From: a virus
IMG/VR virus record: IMGVR_UViG_3300027985_000657
Span: 1 to 59,197 of that record
DNA length: 59,197 nt
Direction: 5' to 3' (one strand)
A model generated the notes under the pieces. It saw only the letters and a program-made list of their open reading frames with translations. It made no database searches and was not told the origin of the DNA. This document shows positions 39,501 to 48,240 of this stretch, one piece after another. Within the stretch, counting starts at the first letter, position 1, and each line of letters begins with the position of its first letter. The position numbers and the translations under genes are program-made.

Positions 39501-42192
39501 CAGCTGCACCAATACCAATGAATGCTGTTCCAAGTTCTGCAAGATTCGATCTTGTTATTATCATGTCTTTTATAGAACCTTTTATTTGAACCATTGCCAT
39601 TTTTTTCATAATTAGCATTACACCAACCAAGAAGCCAACTAGAGCAGATAGAGCTATCATACTTTTAGTTAGAACTGCTGTATCCATTGCGCCTAGTATT
39701 AATAATGCACCAACCATCATAAGAATACTAACAGCCATTGTTTTGATTGCTTCCATATACTGTAACATTGCTTTTGAGTTAAGAAAATCAAACATACTGT
39801 CGAATGCATCTCTAAATACTTGTGTTACTGATCTAAGCATTTCTGCAAATCTAACTATACCAACTGCAACTACAGCCCAAAATCCAACTGTAAAAATTCT
39901 AGCCAGATTAAGATCACCATTACCTGTCATAAATATAGCTTTTAATTTATCACCAACCCATGTTAAAGCTTTACCTATCAATGCAAATAATGCACCTACT
40001 ACTGGTACAATAGCTTTGATAACACTCCATAGACCTGAGAATAAATCAGCTAACCCCTTAACAAATGTTTGAAGAGGGGTAAGTTTTTCAACTACCTGAT
40101 TAGGATAGTTATCAATATCTTCTGTATTCTTTTTAGAGAACGACAAGAAGAAATTTCTTATAAATTCAGTTACTTTTTTAAATGCACTTCCTATTGATAC
40201 AAATGCTTTCTTTAAGAAGTTTAAACCATTTTGAAATTTTTCATTATTCTTTGCCCACTCAATGAATGCTGTTCCAAGTTCTTTTATTTTAACAACAAAT
40301 AGAACAATTTTTCCAACAACCCAACCTAGTCCTCTTGCCAAACTATCAAATAATTTAGGCAAAATTGGAACTACGTATGTATTGAGTAAATTTCCAAGCC
40401 ATTTAAATGCTTTTGCAATTCCATATACAATAGCATACAGAACATTCAATGGTTTAATGGATTTTCCAGTTTCACCAACAGTTTCACTCAACGATTCCTT
40501 GAATGTATTAATGAATTTTGTTATACCATCAACCAAATGTAAACTTTTTACAAAGTCGATTATTGTATTGAAGAATGCTTGAAGATTTTTTGTAATCGCT
40601 TCAAAAACAGTTGTTTTTTCAGAAAAATCAGTAACTTTTTTGCCAAGAATACCAAGCATACCAAGTACATAAACTGCTAAACTTTTTAATACGTCAAATA
40701 CTGGATAAAATCCTTTAAATATTGCTATGACTGTTTTACCAATCATTTTTAATATTGAAAATAATCCAGTAAAAATATTTGTAAGCGAGCTTGTAGCTTC
40801 ACTTGATAAGAATAAACCACTAGTCCACTCTTTTAAATTTGATGTTAAATTCTTTAATTTTGTTGCAATGTCATTTATTCTAGCATCGTAATCTTCTAAA
40901 TCAGAGAATCCAAATACTTTAGACCATGCACCACCAATTAAATCTTTTATGGCAACAATTGCATCAAATAAATTCCAAAATGCACCTGTATTTTCTTCTG
41001 TATGTGCCCATAGATCATCTCTTCCAGCATTATCTGCCCAAATACCAAGTATGTCAATTTTAGTCCACATACCATCCATAAATACATCATATAATTCTCC
41101 AGCTAAGTCACTCCATAATACTTTTGCTTCTGCAACTTGACCAAAAATATTTTTGAATACATTCATCCATCCAGAAGATACAGCATCTTTTACTGCTACG
41201 ATTGCGTCTTTAAATGTTCTTGCTTCTTGTGCTGCCAAGAATGCCTTTAATTCAAAGTCATCTAAGTCATCGCCATATTTATCGATTGCTTCGGCTGCAG
41301 TATTTATGGAATCATCTTGTAATATATTTTCATATAGTTTATCTGCACCGGATGAATATTTTTCTAGTGTACTCATTAAAACATCTGATGTAAACCATAA
41401 TTCATCAAGTTCTGTTGTAAATTGATCTATACTGAAAGATTTTCCAGTAAGTGTTGTATACGTTCCATCAATGTTTTGTGTTAATTGTCCCATCGCAACT
41501 GCTGTTGCTAATGCCGTTTCTCTAAATTCTCTAGTGTCCATATTAGCATTCTGAATTGATTTCCAATCCATTAGTCTAATATAACCAGCACCCATAGCTT
41601 GTGATAGTTGATACATTGCTCTTGATGCTGTAGACGAGTTTTGACCAGCAAGTGCTGCCCAGTTTGCAATACCAATCATTGCTTGAGATGATTCTTCTAA
41701 CCCTTGTCCTGTTGCTGTAAATTTTGACATGTTATCGACCATATCAGTAAAGGAATAAGAGGTTTCATCAGAATACCAAGCAAGCTTTTCTAATATAGAT
41801 GTTATACTTTCTTGGTCAAATCCTTGGGCAAGAAGTGTAAATTCACTAATAGATGATTCTGCAAACTTACTCCAACCAGCAGCTATTTGATCGGTGCTTA
41901 GAGATTGCACCATCTGAATACCAAGGTCAATAATTCTATTTGTAATATTTGCTATTGCTGCTATTGCTGCTATTTCAAACGTTGTAAAACTATTTTTTGC
42001 ACTTAATATTGCACCAGATAGTCCACTGGTATTTATACCGCCTAATTCACCATTAATTTTATTAGCAGTTCCGGAGAAGTCCAGACTATTTTTAAGATCA
42101 TTAATGGTATTCATACTAGTTTTTACATTAGATTCAAATCGTTTGTTGTCAAATGACATTTCTACAACGCGTTCATCTACAAATCTACTCAT
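36577..42192 (-). CDS. tape-measure protein, 1871 aa
   Basis: Start MSRFVDERVVEMSFDNKRFE at 42192 follows GGAAGGAGTTGAAAAGACT. The N-terminus is helical with the SFDNKRFESNVKTSM pattern of tape-measure proteins. Many hydrophobic helices occupy residues about 750-1350, then an amphipathic, Gly/Trp-rich C-terminal part with phage-typical INSPSTKMMEVAKNLIAGL repeats. Length sets the tail length; at about 1.5 A per residue this predicts a tail near 280 nm (family rule, not measured). The large membrane-helix content would aid DNA entry. Confidence 0.92.
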   Translation of the reverse strand: MSRFVDERVVEMSFDNKRFESNVKTSMNTINDLKNSLDFSGTANKINGELGGINTSGLSGAILSAKNSFTTFEIAAIAAIANITNRIIDLGIQMVQSLSTDQIAAGWSKFAESSISEFTLLAQGFDQESITSILEKLAWYSDETSYSFTDMVDNMSKFTATGQGLEESSQAMIGIANWAALAGQNSSTASRAMYQLSQAMGAGYIRLMDWKSIQNANMDTREFRETALATAVAMGQLTQNIDGTYTTLTGKSFSIDQFTTELDELWFTSDVLMSTLEKYSSGADKLYENILQDDSINTAAEAIDKYGDDLDDFELKAFLAAQEARTFKDAIVAVKDAVSSGWMNVFKNIFGQVAEAKVLWSDLAGELYDVFMDGMWTKIDILGIWADNAGRDDLWAHTEENTGAFWNLFDAIVAIKDLIGGAWSKVFGFSDLEDYDARINDIATKLKNLTSNLKEWTSGLFLSSEATSSLTNIFTGLFSILKMIGKTVIAIFKGFYPVFDVLKSLAVYVLGMLGILGKKVTDFSEKTTVFEAITKNLQAFFNTIIDFVKSLHLVDGITKFINTFKESLSETVGETGKSIKPLNVLYAIVYGIAKAFKWLGNLLNTYVVPILPKLFDSLARGLGWVVGKIVLFVVKIKELGTAFIEWAKNNEKFQNGLNFLKKAFVSIGSAFKKVTEFIRNFFLSFSKKNTEDIDNYPNQVVEKLTPLQTFVKGLADLFSGLWSVIKAIVPVVGALFALIGKALTWVGDKLKAIFMTGNGDLNLARIFTVGFWAVVAVGIVRFAEMLRSVTQVFRDAFDSMFDFLNSKAMLQYMEAIKTMAVSILMMVGALLILGAMDTAVLTKSMIALSALVGFLVGVMLIMKKMAMVQIKGSIKDMIITRSNLAELGTAFIGIGAAVLILAFALKTISSINPEKMIYSLGILAIMLGMMVAVMKLVGESEKGTNKAVKSMVKAAISIALLARPLKTIGSIDTTTGIKGLIGIAAIMAIMVGFSRFSKAIDQSQRPIIGMMNIAIALNLMLIPLKVIGSMKIGHIATALGTITVIFGLIIGINKLLEKKLTKARMENLTRMMWSLIPMAIGLTAVGLALSTIGGLPWTNILIGLGETLAVFGMLIGLNLLLDKKLTKARIKNMTSMMWSLVVMSIGLTAFGSAISLIGSIPWKNILFGLGTIVAVLGIVFTMTKLMTSAGVSGLTLLSLSGSIVILAGGLLIFSVALLALGSLPLATIGKGLLAIVAVFVILGIAGLVLQPLIPILIALAATFAVFAVGVFLLVVSLTMLASIATVGAAVFAAGLMAIAGAIVIAAPLIMKALLALIEGVIDIFIKVTPKIVEALKTLILELLKGINEVFPVLLDTVGNLLVGIVTKIAEIFPTIIESLIGMLQELLKAIVNIFPEVTATLMTMLLTLLDTLIENIPELVNKLVDLFLGLIRGLTARLPEIMIELTNYMTALVNGAVNAVITMIPVMVNAGFNLIIGLLDGLGTAIVERAPELRQAIITFCENIWQAILSFFGINSPSTKMMEVAKNLIAGLLKGLWDGLSGLTTNIGKWAGDIMKSIGGFFEDAWQKGKDLVNNIKNGANNVWSATKTWFSNRADDISGFFSGIGSSIKTAGENIFNKLKEGAKNIWEKTSGVRDWLKARASDIVGYFSEKVNNVKTAGGQLIAGLKEGLETGGENIREAVETVAGNVVDWFKNIFGIKSPSRVFAEMGMYLDLGLAKGIDDHSDKAADAAEGLADDTADGFEKAGLSKVLSDLNSSLESDFDGEVVLRPVLDLSEIQNGKDQLYSMMDDMESYSITGSNNLAKRTRDEINSKQTVTKDSKVANANDENAPVEVMNNTFNITGSDPKAIADEVSRVLQIQIDRRKAKWAT

Positions 42193-42566
42193 AGTCTTTT
42201 CAACTCCTTCCACGCATCATTTAAAATCTGATTATATGCATCTTGTGTAGCTTGTCCAACAAAATGTTTTCCTTCAACCCAAGATCCACTTGCCGTTGCA
42301 TGACCAAATTCAAGTAATAGTACAATTTTAGTACCATTTTGAATATTAGTGTTGTATATATTTAATACATTTTTATTCTTTGTTTCAGTTATTTCATAGC
42401 CCCATGATTCTGCAGTTATTCCAGAATCTTTTGGAGTTACTTCTATTAAACGCTCTATGCAGGCGTCTGCAAATTGCGAAATTTTCTTAAATTTAGTTAT
42501 TTTTATGGACTTCTTAAAAAAATTATCGGTCCTATCCCAATTGCCTTTGCTTTTTATTTTCAACAT
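42189..42566 (-). CDS. head-tail joining protein (HK97 gp10-like), 125 aa
   Basis: Shows the gp10-type order: SQFADACIERLIEVTPKDSG, SWGYEITETK, and a C-terminal LLEFGHATASGSWVEGKHFV. This family seals or joins the tail tube. Here it sits after the chaperones rather than before the tail-tube gene, which is unusual. AAAGGGGACTTCGCGAT precedes ATG. Confidence 0.7.
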   Translation of the reverse strand: MLKIKSKGNWDRTDNFFKKSIKITKFKKISQFADACIERLIEVTPKDSGITAESWGYEITETKNKNVLNIYNTNIQNGTKIVLLLEFGHATASGSWVEGKHFVGQATQDAYNQILNDAWKELKRL

Positions 42567-42591
42567 ATCGCGAAGTCCCCTTTACTATTTT

Positions 42592-43167
42592 TTATCCAGA
42601 AGTTCCAAGTGCCTTCTTTCTTGCTGCATTTATTTGTGCTCTATTTGTTAATGCTGCTGCTGAAGGCTTTTTAGAAGGCTTTTTATTTGCTTCTTTTGCC
42701 TTAATATTACAAACCTTTATTAGTGTTAGCAATCTATTTAGATGCCATTTTTGAGCTTCAAATGGTATTTCTAAAGCTATCATCCAATAGTATATTAATT
42801 CGCTTGTAATAATCTCTTTTTTCTTTGGAGCACCTTTTTTTTCAGCTGGTTCACTGAACCATGTCGCTGTCATCTTGTTTTCAACATATTCACTTACATG
42901 TTTTAAATTGTCTTTTGTTAAAACAAGGTAAACATTTGGGTCTACGTTTTGTGTTAGTGTCATATGTCTAACATAATCAATTGTTTGTTCATTTGTTTTT
43001 TTGTCATCACCAATAAATGGTATATGCCATTTTGCTTCCCACTTTGAAATAGAGACTAGGGAATGCTCTAATGCCAAAACAGTTTCTTTAGTGCTGACAA
43101 ATTCACCATTGCCATCATTTTTTCTGGCATCCCACAATTTTCCTGCAGGTACGGTTATTATAAGCAT
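42592..43167 (-). CDS. tail assembly chaperone, second protein, 191 aa
   Basis: Contains TSELIYYWMIALEIPFEAQK and KWHLNRLLTLIKVCN, a pattern I recognise from the second tail-assembly-chaperone gene of Firmicutes phages, followed by a Lys/Ala-rich tail. AAAAGGAGAATAAGGGA precedes ATG. It has its own ribosome site; no frameshift with the upstream chaperone is evident. Confidence 0.65.
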   Translation of the reverse strand: MLIITVPAGKLWDARKNDGNGEFVSTKETVLALEHSLVSISKWEAKWHIPFIGDDKKTNEQTIDYVRHMTLTQNVDPNVYLVLTKDNLKHVSEYVENKMTATWFSEPAEKKGAPKKKEIITSELIYYWMIALEIPFEAQKWHLNRLLTLIKVCNIKAKEANKKPSKKPSAAALTNRAQINAARKKALGTSG

Positions 43168-43197
43168 TCCCTTATTCTCCTTTTTTTATTTAAAAAT

Positions 43198-43584
43198 TTA
43201 TTTAGCTGCAGCAGCTGGTTTCTTTTCTACTTGAGGAATGATTCCATTTACGAATGCAGATGCTGCATCAGCATCGGATGCCAATTCCATGAATAAATCA
43301 GAATATACTTCTGTTTGAGCAAATTCTTCTCTTAGTTGATCATTTTTGATGAATCGTTTTCCATCATCAGAAACGACACCATAAGATTTCAGAATCAAAT
43401 CTTTGAATAGAGAAATAATTTGAGCTCCGTCTTGTGCAGATACGATTTTCTTAATGTGTTCTGAAAGACCACCACTATGGCTAAGTTCCATTTCGGCAAC
43501 TTCAGCCTTTGTCAAATTGAAATATAAATCTTCTGTTCTTTTTACACCTTTATAATCAGTGTAAGTCATTGTCTTTTGTAACAT
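43198..43584 (-). CDS. tail assembly chaperone (gpG-like), 128 aa
   Basis: Acidic helical protein with NLTKAEVAEMELSHSGG, FKDLILKSYGVVSDDG and QTEVYSDLFMELASDADA, the pattern of tail assembly chaperones in Firmicutes phages. It sits between tail-tube and tape-measure genes, the standard place. AAGGAGAACTAAGAAA precedes ATG. Confidence 0.8.
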   Translation of the reverse strand: MLQKTMTYTDYKGVKRTEDLYFNLTKAEVAEMELSHSGGLSEHIKKIVSAQDGAQIISLFKDLILKSYGVVSDDGKRFIKNDQLREEFAQTEVYSDLFMELASDADAASAFVNGIIPQVEKKPAAAAK

Positions 43585-43621
43585 TTTCTTAGTTCTCCTT
43601 AGTTTTTTTTTAGATTTTTTG

Positions 43622-43662
43622 TTAAAAAAAATAAAAGGGACTGCAATATCTTAACAGCCCCT
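43622..43662 (-). terminator. terminator between tail-tube and chaperone genes
   Basis: Minus strand AGGGGCTG pairs with CAGTCCCT (one G-U), followed by TTTTATTTTTTTT. It would lower expression of downstream tail genes relative to capsid and tail-tube genes, which are needed in more copies. Confidence 0.75.
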
Positions 43663-43699
43663 CTTATCTTATACATTAAAATAGATTTTTAGGTAAATC

Positions 43700-44368
43700 T
43701 TATACTGCTTCAAGAATTGCAATGATTTCAGATGGCATCAACAGAGTAGGCTCTGCGTCTGGTTCATCTGTACCATACAATGATGCTTCAATCAATGCCA
43801 ACTTAGCAGCATCGACTTTTGTTGAGTCAATCTCAATTGAAGCTGTAGGTTTGAACCCATTGACATCAACTGGAGTAGTTGTAACATCCCAGCTGAATGT
43901 CATTGCTTCTGGACTGTCATTAACAGTGTCGTGTGATTTCTCACTTGGACCTGCTAAACAGCCATAGATAATGTGAATCTTGTAACCAAGATCCGGATTT
44001 TGGTCATTACCAATCTTAGATTGGTAAACCAATGCAAATGTCTTACGTGATTGTTGACCGATGAAAACACCAGATCCAGCTCCACCAATTTCTGCAGTTC
44101 CATCGCATTCAGCGAATTCATCTGGATATGTGTAAGCTTCAATTGATGCTTCAAGTTCTTCAACGGACATAAGGCTCAAGTACTTGATGTTGTCCGCATA
44201 GATTGCAGATGCTTCTGCACCAGTAGGACTTTGTGTAACATTAGTCAAACCATTCCAAACGACACCATTTCCGTATACGCCTGGGGTTGCACTCATAGGA
44301 AATAAAACGCCTTTAGAAACGCCTGTTTCAAAGTATTTTTCTCCGGATTTATCCCATTGTAGTTTCAT
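43700..44368 (-). CDS. major tail tube protein, 222 aa
   Basis: Order GVSKGVLFPMSATPGVYGNG, VWNGLTNVTQSPTGAEAS, IYADNIKYL, IEAYTYPDEFAECDGTAE and DSPEAMTFSWDVTTTPV is the signature of major tail proteins of Firmicutes siphoviruses as I know them. ATAAGGAGAAATAACAT precedes ATG. A terminator follows the gene. Confidence 0.88.
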   Translation of the reverse strand: MKLQWDKSGEKYFETGVSKGVLFPMSATPGVYGNGVVWNGLTNVTQSPTGAEASAIYADNIKYLSLMSVEELEASIEAYTYPDEFAECDGTAEIGGAGSGVFIGQQSRKTFALVYQSKIGNDQNPDLGYKIHIIYGCLAGPSEKSHDTVNDSPEAMTFSWDVTTTPVDVNGFKPTASIEIDSTKVDAAKLALIEASLYGTDEPDAEPTLLMPSEIIAILEAV

Positions 44369-44389
44369 ATGTTATTTCTCCTTATATTT

Positions 44390-44707
44390 TTATTTGTTAA
44401 AAGCTACTGTGAATTGATCATGGTTCAATCCATTCGCTGCATAATGACGATCAAATACAGCATATTTAAATTGAGCCATTTTTTCTACAATTTCACTGTC
44501 TGGTTTTTTGTCAATAACAGTTACGTTGTATATTACTTTCTGATTGTATATTTCATCACTAGCATGTACATTATCAATGTCCACTCTAGAATATACTATT
44601 GCAGGGTAAGTCATTTTTATTGACTCAGGGGGTTGAAAATAGACGTATCGAGATCCAAGGATTGCACAAAGCTCCTCATGCAGTATAAGCCTGCCGGCAT
44701 TAATCAT
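44390..44707 (-). CDS. tail terminator / tail completion protein, 105 aa
   Basis: ATG at 44707 follows GGGGGTGTGTATA and overlaps the upstream stop. Sequence YFQPPESIKMTYPAIVYSRVDIDNVHASDE and YNVTVIDKKPDSEIVEKM fits the small tail-terminator fold. Position directly before the tail-tube gene supports it. Confidence 0.65.
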   Translation of the reverse strand: MINAGRLILHEELCAILGSRYVYFQPPESIKMTYPAIVYSRVDIDNVHASDEIYNQKVIYNVTVIDKKPDSEIVEKMAQFKYAVFDRHYAANGLNHDQFTVAFNK

Positions 44708-45017
44708 TATACACACCCCCTAAAGTCAATACTAGTCGAGGGAACTCAACAGCTACACTAGTAACTTTCCATCGAGTTCCCCTATAGCTAGCATATTTAA
44801 TTAGAGGAAAATTTTCGTTTGCGTACGAATCTGCCAAAAAACTTATGATCATATTAATCGAAATGTTATCATTAACATTTTCGGTTTTTTCTGTTCGTAG
44901 TGTATCCTTGTAAATATCCCCAAATACTTGTTTCTCAACATTTGTTGATTCCCATACTCCAGGACTAGTCTCCACTGTCTGCTCGCCAAACCCAATTACG
45001 CCACTATATTTTCCCAT
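44700..45017 (-). CDS. head closure / head-tail adaptor protein, 105 aa
   Basis: Beta-rich protein with NISINMIISFLADSYANEN and YRGTRWKVTSVAVEFPRLVLTLGGVY, the pattern of small head-closure proteins. Sits between capsid and tail-terminator genes, as expected. The match is by pattern and order. Confidence 0.6.
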   Translation of the reverse strand: MGKYSGVIGFGEQTVETSPGVWESTNVEKQVFGDIYKDTLRTEKTENVNDNISINMIISFLADSYANENFPLIKYASYRGTRWKVTSVAVEFPRLVLTLGGVYND

Positions 45018-45043
45018 TTTGATTAAATCCTAATTAGTTAGGA

Positions 45044-46972
45044 TTAACCAGCGACTACAGCGCCTTTGTTTTCGAAGACGATTGCACTGTATGGTTTCTT
45101 CAATGCGCCAGAGCAACGAGTTTCGATTAGATACTCATATTTGTTGAAGTTCAAGTCGAAGTCATCGAACATTGATACTTCTCCGCCTCTGTCTGCACCG
45201 ACTGCATAGTCAGTAAGGTTGACAAGGATACCAATCAAATCAAATTGATCATCACCTACAACACGATTAACACCTTCCATTACTGGAACAGTTACGATAT
45301 TGCTGACGCGAAGTGCTGTTTGAAGTTTAACAACCGTGTCATAGATTACTCTACCGTTTGTATCTTCAAGAAGCAACATTTCAACTAATTGGTCTTCAGT
45401 CGTATATAGTACAGGGTTTCCAGAACCTTTGTACAATTTGCGAGATCTTACGATATCTTGGATGAAAGCTTTTGCCTTTTGAGCAGCAGTTGCATCCGCA
45501 GCTGGAGTAAGAGTTCTTACGATTGTGTAAACAGGGTCATCCCCGTAAACTGGACGAATGTTAAGAGGGTTGATTTTGTCAGTGCTCGCACCAGAACGTC
45601 CATCACCGATCAAGAATGCGCGAGCCAATTCCTCGTTAAGCATTACTCTCATTTCGGCTTTCATGTAAACGACTACATCGAAATCAGTGATATCGATTAC
45701 ATCGTCACGGTCGATTTTTTGTAATTTGTATACAGTTGTAGGTGTAGTCACACGTTTCAAAGCGGTGATAACTTCTTCAACTTTTTGAGCACCCTTAACA
45801 TAACCTTTTGCTCTTGCTTCATCAGCGGTAATGTTGGTTGCTGTAGATTTAATTCTTGAGAATGGTGATCTTGAAACAGCTGCCATAACACCGGCAACCC
45901 ATTCCATATCTCTGGAGATTTGTTCAGGACCTCCAACAGCTTGTGCTTCAGGGAATAATGTATCAATGTCAGTGATACCATGGGCCAAGAATGCGTCTTT
46001 CAACGATCCGCTTTTCTTAGCGTCTTTTACAGCTTCTTCAAATTCTGCGTGCGTAAGAACTTTGTCTTCGCCGGTTTCAAGGTCTTTGCCTTCAAATGCG
46101 TTTTGTTTCATAGTATTTTCTCCTTCTTGTTGTGCTGCGGCTACTAGCGCATACACCATTAATTTTTGTTCTTCATTTAGTGTATCGAATACTTCTTGGA
46201 CAGTTTTATCCATCTTTGGTTCCTCCTTGGAATGTTTAAACTCTACACCATTAATAGTCTTAATATTTTCTTTTGTAATATCAGCACTATGAAGTAATTG
46301 TGAAATTGCCTCTTCTTCTGATGTAGCCTCATGTGTTTGAGTTGTTTCTTGACCGTCTTGACCAGTAAATACAAATAAGAATTGCTCCTTATGTTCTACA
46401 TCGTCTTTATTTTCCGGGTCTTTGTTTTCAGGATCTTGATTTTCCGGATCTTTGTTTTCAGGATCTTGATTTTCCGGATTTGGATTTTCCGGATTTGGAT
46501 TTGGATCTGAGTCAGAATGTTCTAACTCAATTTCACCATTATTCCAAATGACAGCTTCTTCTTTGGATGCTTCACCATGTACTAACACTGCTTCAATGTA
46601 TGCCCCAGGATTTGCACCCGCAAGGACAAGGCTAACCTCTCTGATATTACCGTGAATAACATCTTTGTTGTTTTCCTTTAATTGATTAGCGTAGATGGAT
46701 AATGCAGTAATATCACCATTGTGTACCAATTCTTTAGCATTTTGGCCTTGACTGGTGTTGTTGAATTTACCATATGCATATACCCCTTCTTTTCGATACT
46801 CTAATAGTGCATGACCTAGCACATTGTCAGCATCTGTATGATTATGGTTCCAAACCAAAGGAACTGTCTGATTGTTGTTGTGTTGGAAAGCGCCCTCTTT
46901 AATAGTTCGTCCATCACTACATTTCACGTTGTGACGTGTAGCCCAACCTTTAAAGTCCCATGTTTTATCCAT
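45044..46972 (-). CDS. fused prohead protease - major capsid protein (HK97 fold), 642 aa
   Basis: Start at 46972 (MDKTWDFKGW) follows TGGAGAAAATCAAA and overlaps the portal stop. Residues 1-135: HK97-type S78 prohead protease with catalytic candidates H43 (WNHN) and S92 (ALSIYA) and REVSLVLAGANPG. Residues 155-192: Pro/Glu/Asn/Asp repeat linker. Residues 195-350: acidic scaffold-like part. Residues about 352-642: HK97 major capsid protein (QISRDMEWVAGVMAAVSRSPF, LARAFLIGDGRSG, RCSGALKKPYSAIV). Two in-frame ATGs, 46213 and 46111, each carry a perfect ribosome site and could yield capsid protein without protease. Confidence 0.9.
   Translation of the reverse strand: MDKTWDFKGWATRHNVKCSDGRTIKEGAFQHNNNQTVPLVWNHNHTDADNVLGHALLEYRKEGVYAYGKFNNTSQGQNAKELVHNGDITALSIYANQLKENNKDVIHGNIREVSLVLAGANPGAYIEAVLVHGEASKEEAVIWNNGEIELEHSDSDPNPNPENPNPENQDPENKDPENQDPENKDPENKDDVEHKEQFLFVFTGQDGQETTQTHEATSEEEAISQLLHSADITKENIKTINGVEFKHSKEEPKMDKTVQEVFDTLNEEQKLMVYALVAAAQQEGENTMKQNAFEGKDLETGEDKVLTHAEFEEAVKDAKKSGSLKDAFLAHGITDIDTLFPEAQAVGGPEQISRDMEWVAGVMAAVSRSPFSRIKSTATNITADEARAKGYVKGAQKVEEVITALKRVTTPTTVYKLQKIDRDDVIDITDFDVVVYMKAEMRVMLNEELARAFLIGDGRSGASTDKINPLNIRPVYGDDPVYTIVRTLTPAADATAAQKAKAFIQDIVRSRKLYKGSGNPVLYTTEDQLVEMLLLEDTNGRVIYDTVVKLQTALRVSNIVTVPVMEGVNRVVGDDQFDLIGILVNLTDYAVGADRGGEVSMFDDFDLNFNKYEYLIETRCSGALKKPYSAIVFENKGAVVAG
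46418..46507. repeat. tandem repeats coding PEN(K/Q)D linker
   Basis: About four imperfect copies of a 15-to-30-base unit encode PENQDPENKD repeats in the linker between protease and capsid halves. Such repeats can expand or shrink by slippage. They may make a flexible, cleavable hinge. Confidence 0.7.
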
Positions 46973-48239
46973 TTTGATTTTCTCCATCTTCTGCATCAGA
47001 CTTGCTAGGGCCCGGTGCTTTTTCTTCTTTTTTAACTTCAACAGGTTTTTGTTCTTCAACCTTTTCGTTAAGATTCTTGTTTCTAAGCTCATCAGCTCTT
47101 GGATCTTTACTTGGTTTCATACCAATAATCTGTCTAATTTCATTAGAAGACATGATTTCATTCCGAGTAAATTTGTCTGCAATCTCAGCTAACTTCGATA
47201 CAGTAACTAAACGGAATGGGTCATTGAAATACGTAACCACGTGACCCTGTGTTCTAGCAGTTTTAGTAAGAAATTTTCTACTAAATTCCAAGGTAATCGC
47301 AGCAACAATTGGTTCAATTGTTCGGTTCATGTAATTTAACATTACTTCTTCGCTTGCAGATCCATCTAAAATTGCATCATTAATACCTAACTGGCCATAT
47401 AGCATACTCGTCAAATATTCAATCTGTTTTAATAGATTGTTCTCTACAGAACGATTGAGTTGCGTTATCTTTTCGGATCCATCAGTATAAGCAATACCGA
47501 ATTTAGAACCGGCTAATTGTGTTTCAATGTCTTTTCTTCTATTTTCAGCTTGTAATCTTCTTGCTTCTGTTTTAATAATGTAAGGAAGCTGAATAATTAA
47601 ATCTAATTTACCAGAGCCAGATTGTTCATCTATTACATCCAGTATATTTAGCTTGCTAATTAGTCTTTGCAATACTGAATTTTTCTCATTCATTACTGCA
47701 TAATACGGATTTTCAATGATAGCTGTTGACTTTTTAGGAACAATAATTGTTTCCTTTATGCCTTTTTTATCATTATATGCCTCTACTTCAATGTTATCAG
47801 GGAACCATCGTAGAATTTTTGCAGTTCTCATTGAATATATGTTAAATGTTCCTTCTGAAATGTTTACATCTGTGTCAATTGGCACAACTGCTACAACACC
47901 TTCATCAAATAAAGACATTACAATATCTTGGACAAATGCTCTTGCTTGTTGATCCTTGTTTGCTGCGTTTCGCAAGCATTCACCAAGTGAACTGTTAATT
48001 TCTTCAACAAAACGTTTGTTTTCATCAAGTTTTACGTGATTTAATTGAATAGTTGAACAGTCAATAGCGATTTTGTTATAAATTGCGGTAACAATCGACT
48101 TTTCATTACCTCTTGAAAATCTTACCCTATCAGGTCTGTACGTTGAAGAGTAACCTAAACTGTAATCTCTGACTATGGGTTTGGTACTATCAGAACGAAA
48201 CGCATCCCATGCATGCATAAGTTTGTCTAATACGCTCAT
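46965..48239 (-). CDS. portal protein, 424 aa
   Basis: Start MSVLDKLMHAWDAF at 48239 follows AAAGGGAGGTAACTAGT. Typical portal pattern: IYNKIAIDCSTIQLNHVKLDE near 55-75, IVMSLFDEGVVAVVPID near 110-126, LTSMLYGQLGINDAILDG near 285-303 and a C-terminal MSSNEIRQIIGMKPSKDPRADEL. Twelve copies form the DNA channel of the head. It lies between the third tag protein and the protease-capsid gene. The C-terminus is Glu/Lys-rich. Confidence 0.88.
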   Translation of the reverse strand: MSVLDKLMHAWDAFRSDSTKPIVRDYSLGYSSTYRPDRVRFSRGNEKSIVTAIYNKIAIDCSTIQLNHVKLDENKRFVEEINSSLGECLRNAANKDQQARAFVQDIVMSLFDEGVVAVVPIDTDVNISEGTFNIYSMRTAKILRWFPDNIEVEAYNDKKGIKETIIVPKKSTAIIENPYYAVMNEKNSVLQRLISKLNILDVIDEQSGSGKLDLIIQLPYIIKTEARRLQAENRRKDIETQLAGSKFGIAYTDGSEKITQLNRSVENNLLKQIEYLTSMLYGQLGINDAILDGSASEEVMLNYMNRTIEPIVAAITLEFSRKFLTKTARTQGHVVTYFNDPFRLVTVSKLAEIADKFTRNEIMSSNEIRQIIGMKPSKDPRADELRNKNLNEKVEEQKPVEVKKEEKAPGPSKSDAEDGENQNG

Positions 48240-48240
48240 A

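Noticed and set aside
42592-43584. Programmed frameshift between the two tail chaperone genes
   Set aside because: The second gene has its own strong ribosome site and a 30-base gap separates the two; no slippery overlap.
45831-46292. A 153-codon plus-strand frame
   Set aside because: Antisense to the protease-capsid fusion, no ribosome site, Ser/Ala/Cys-rich composition typical of antisense frames.
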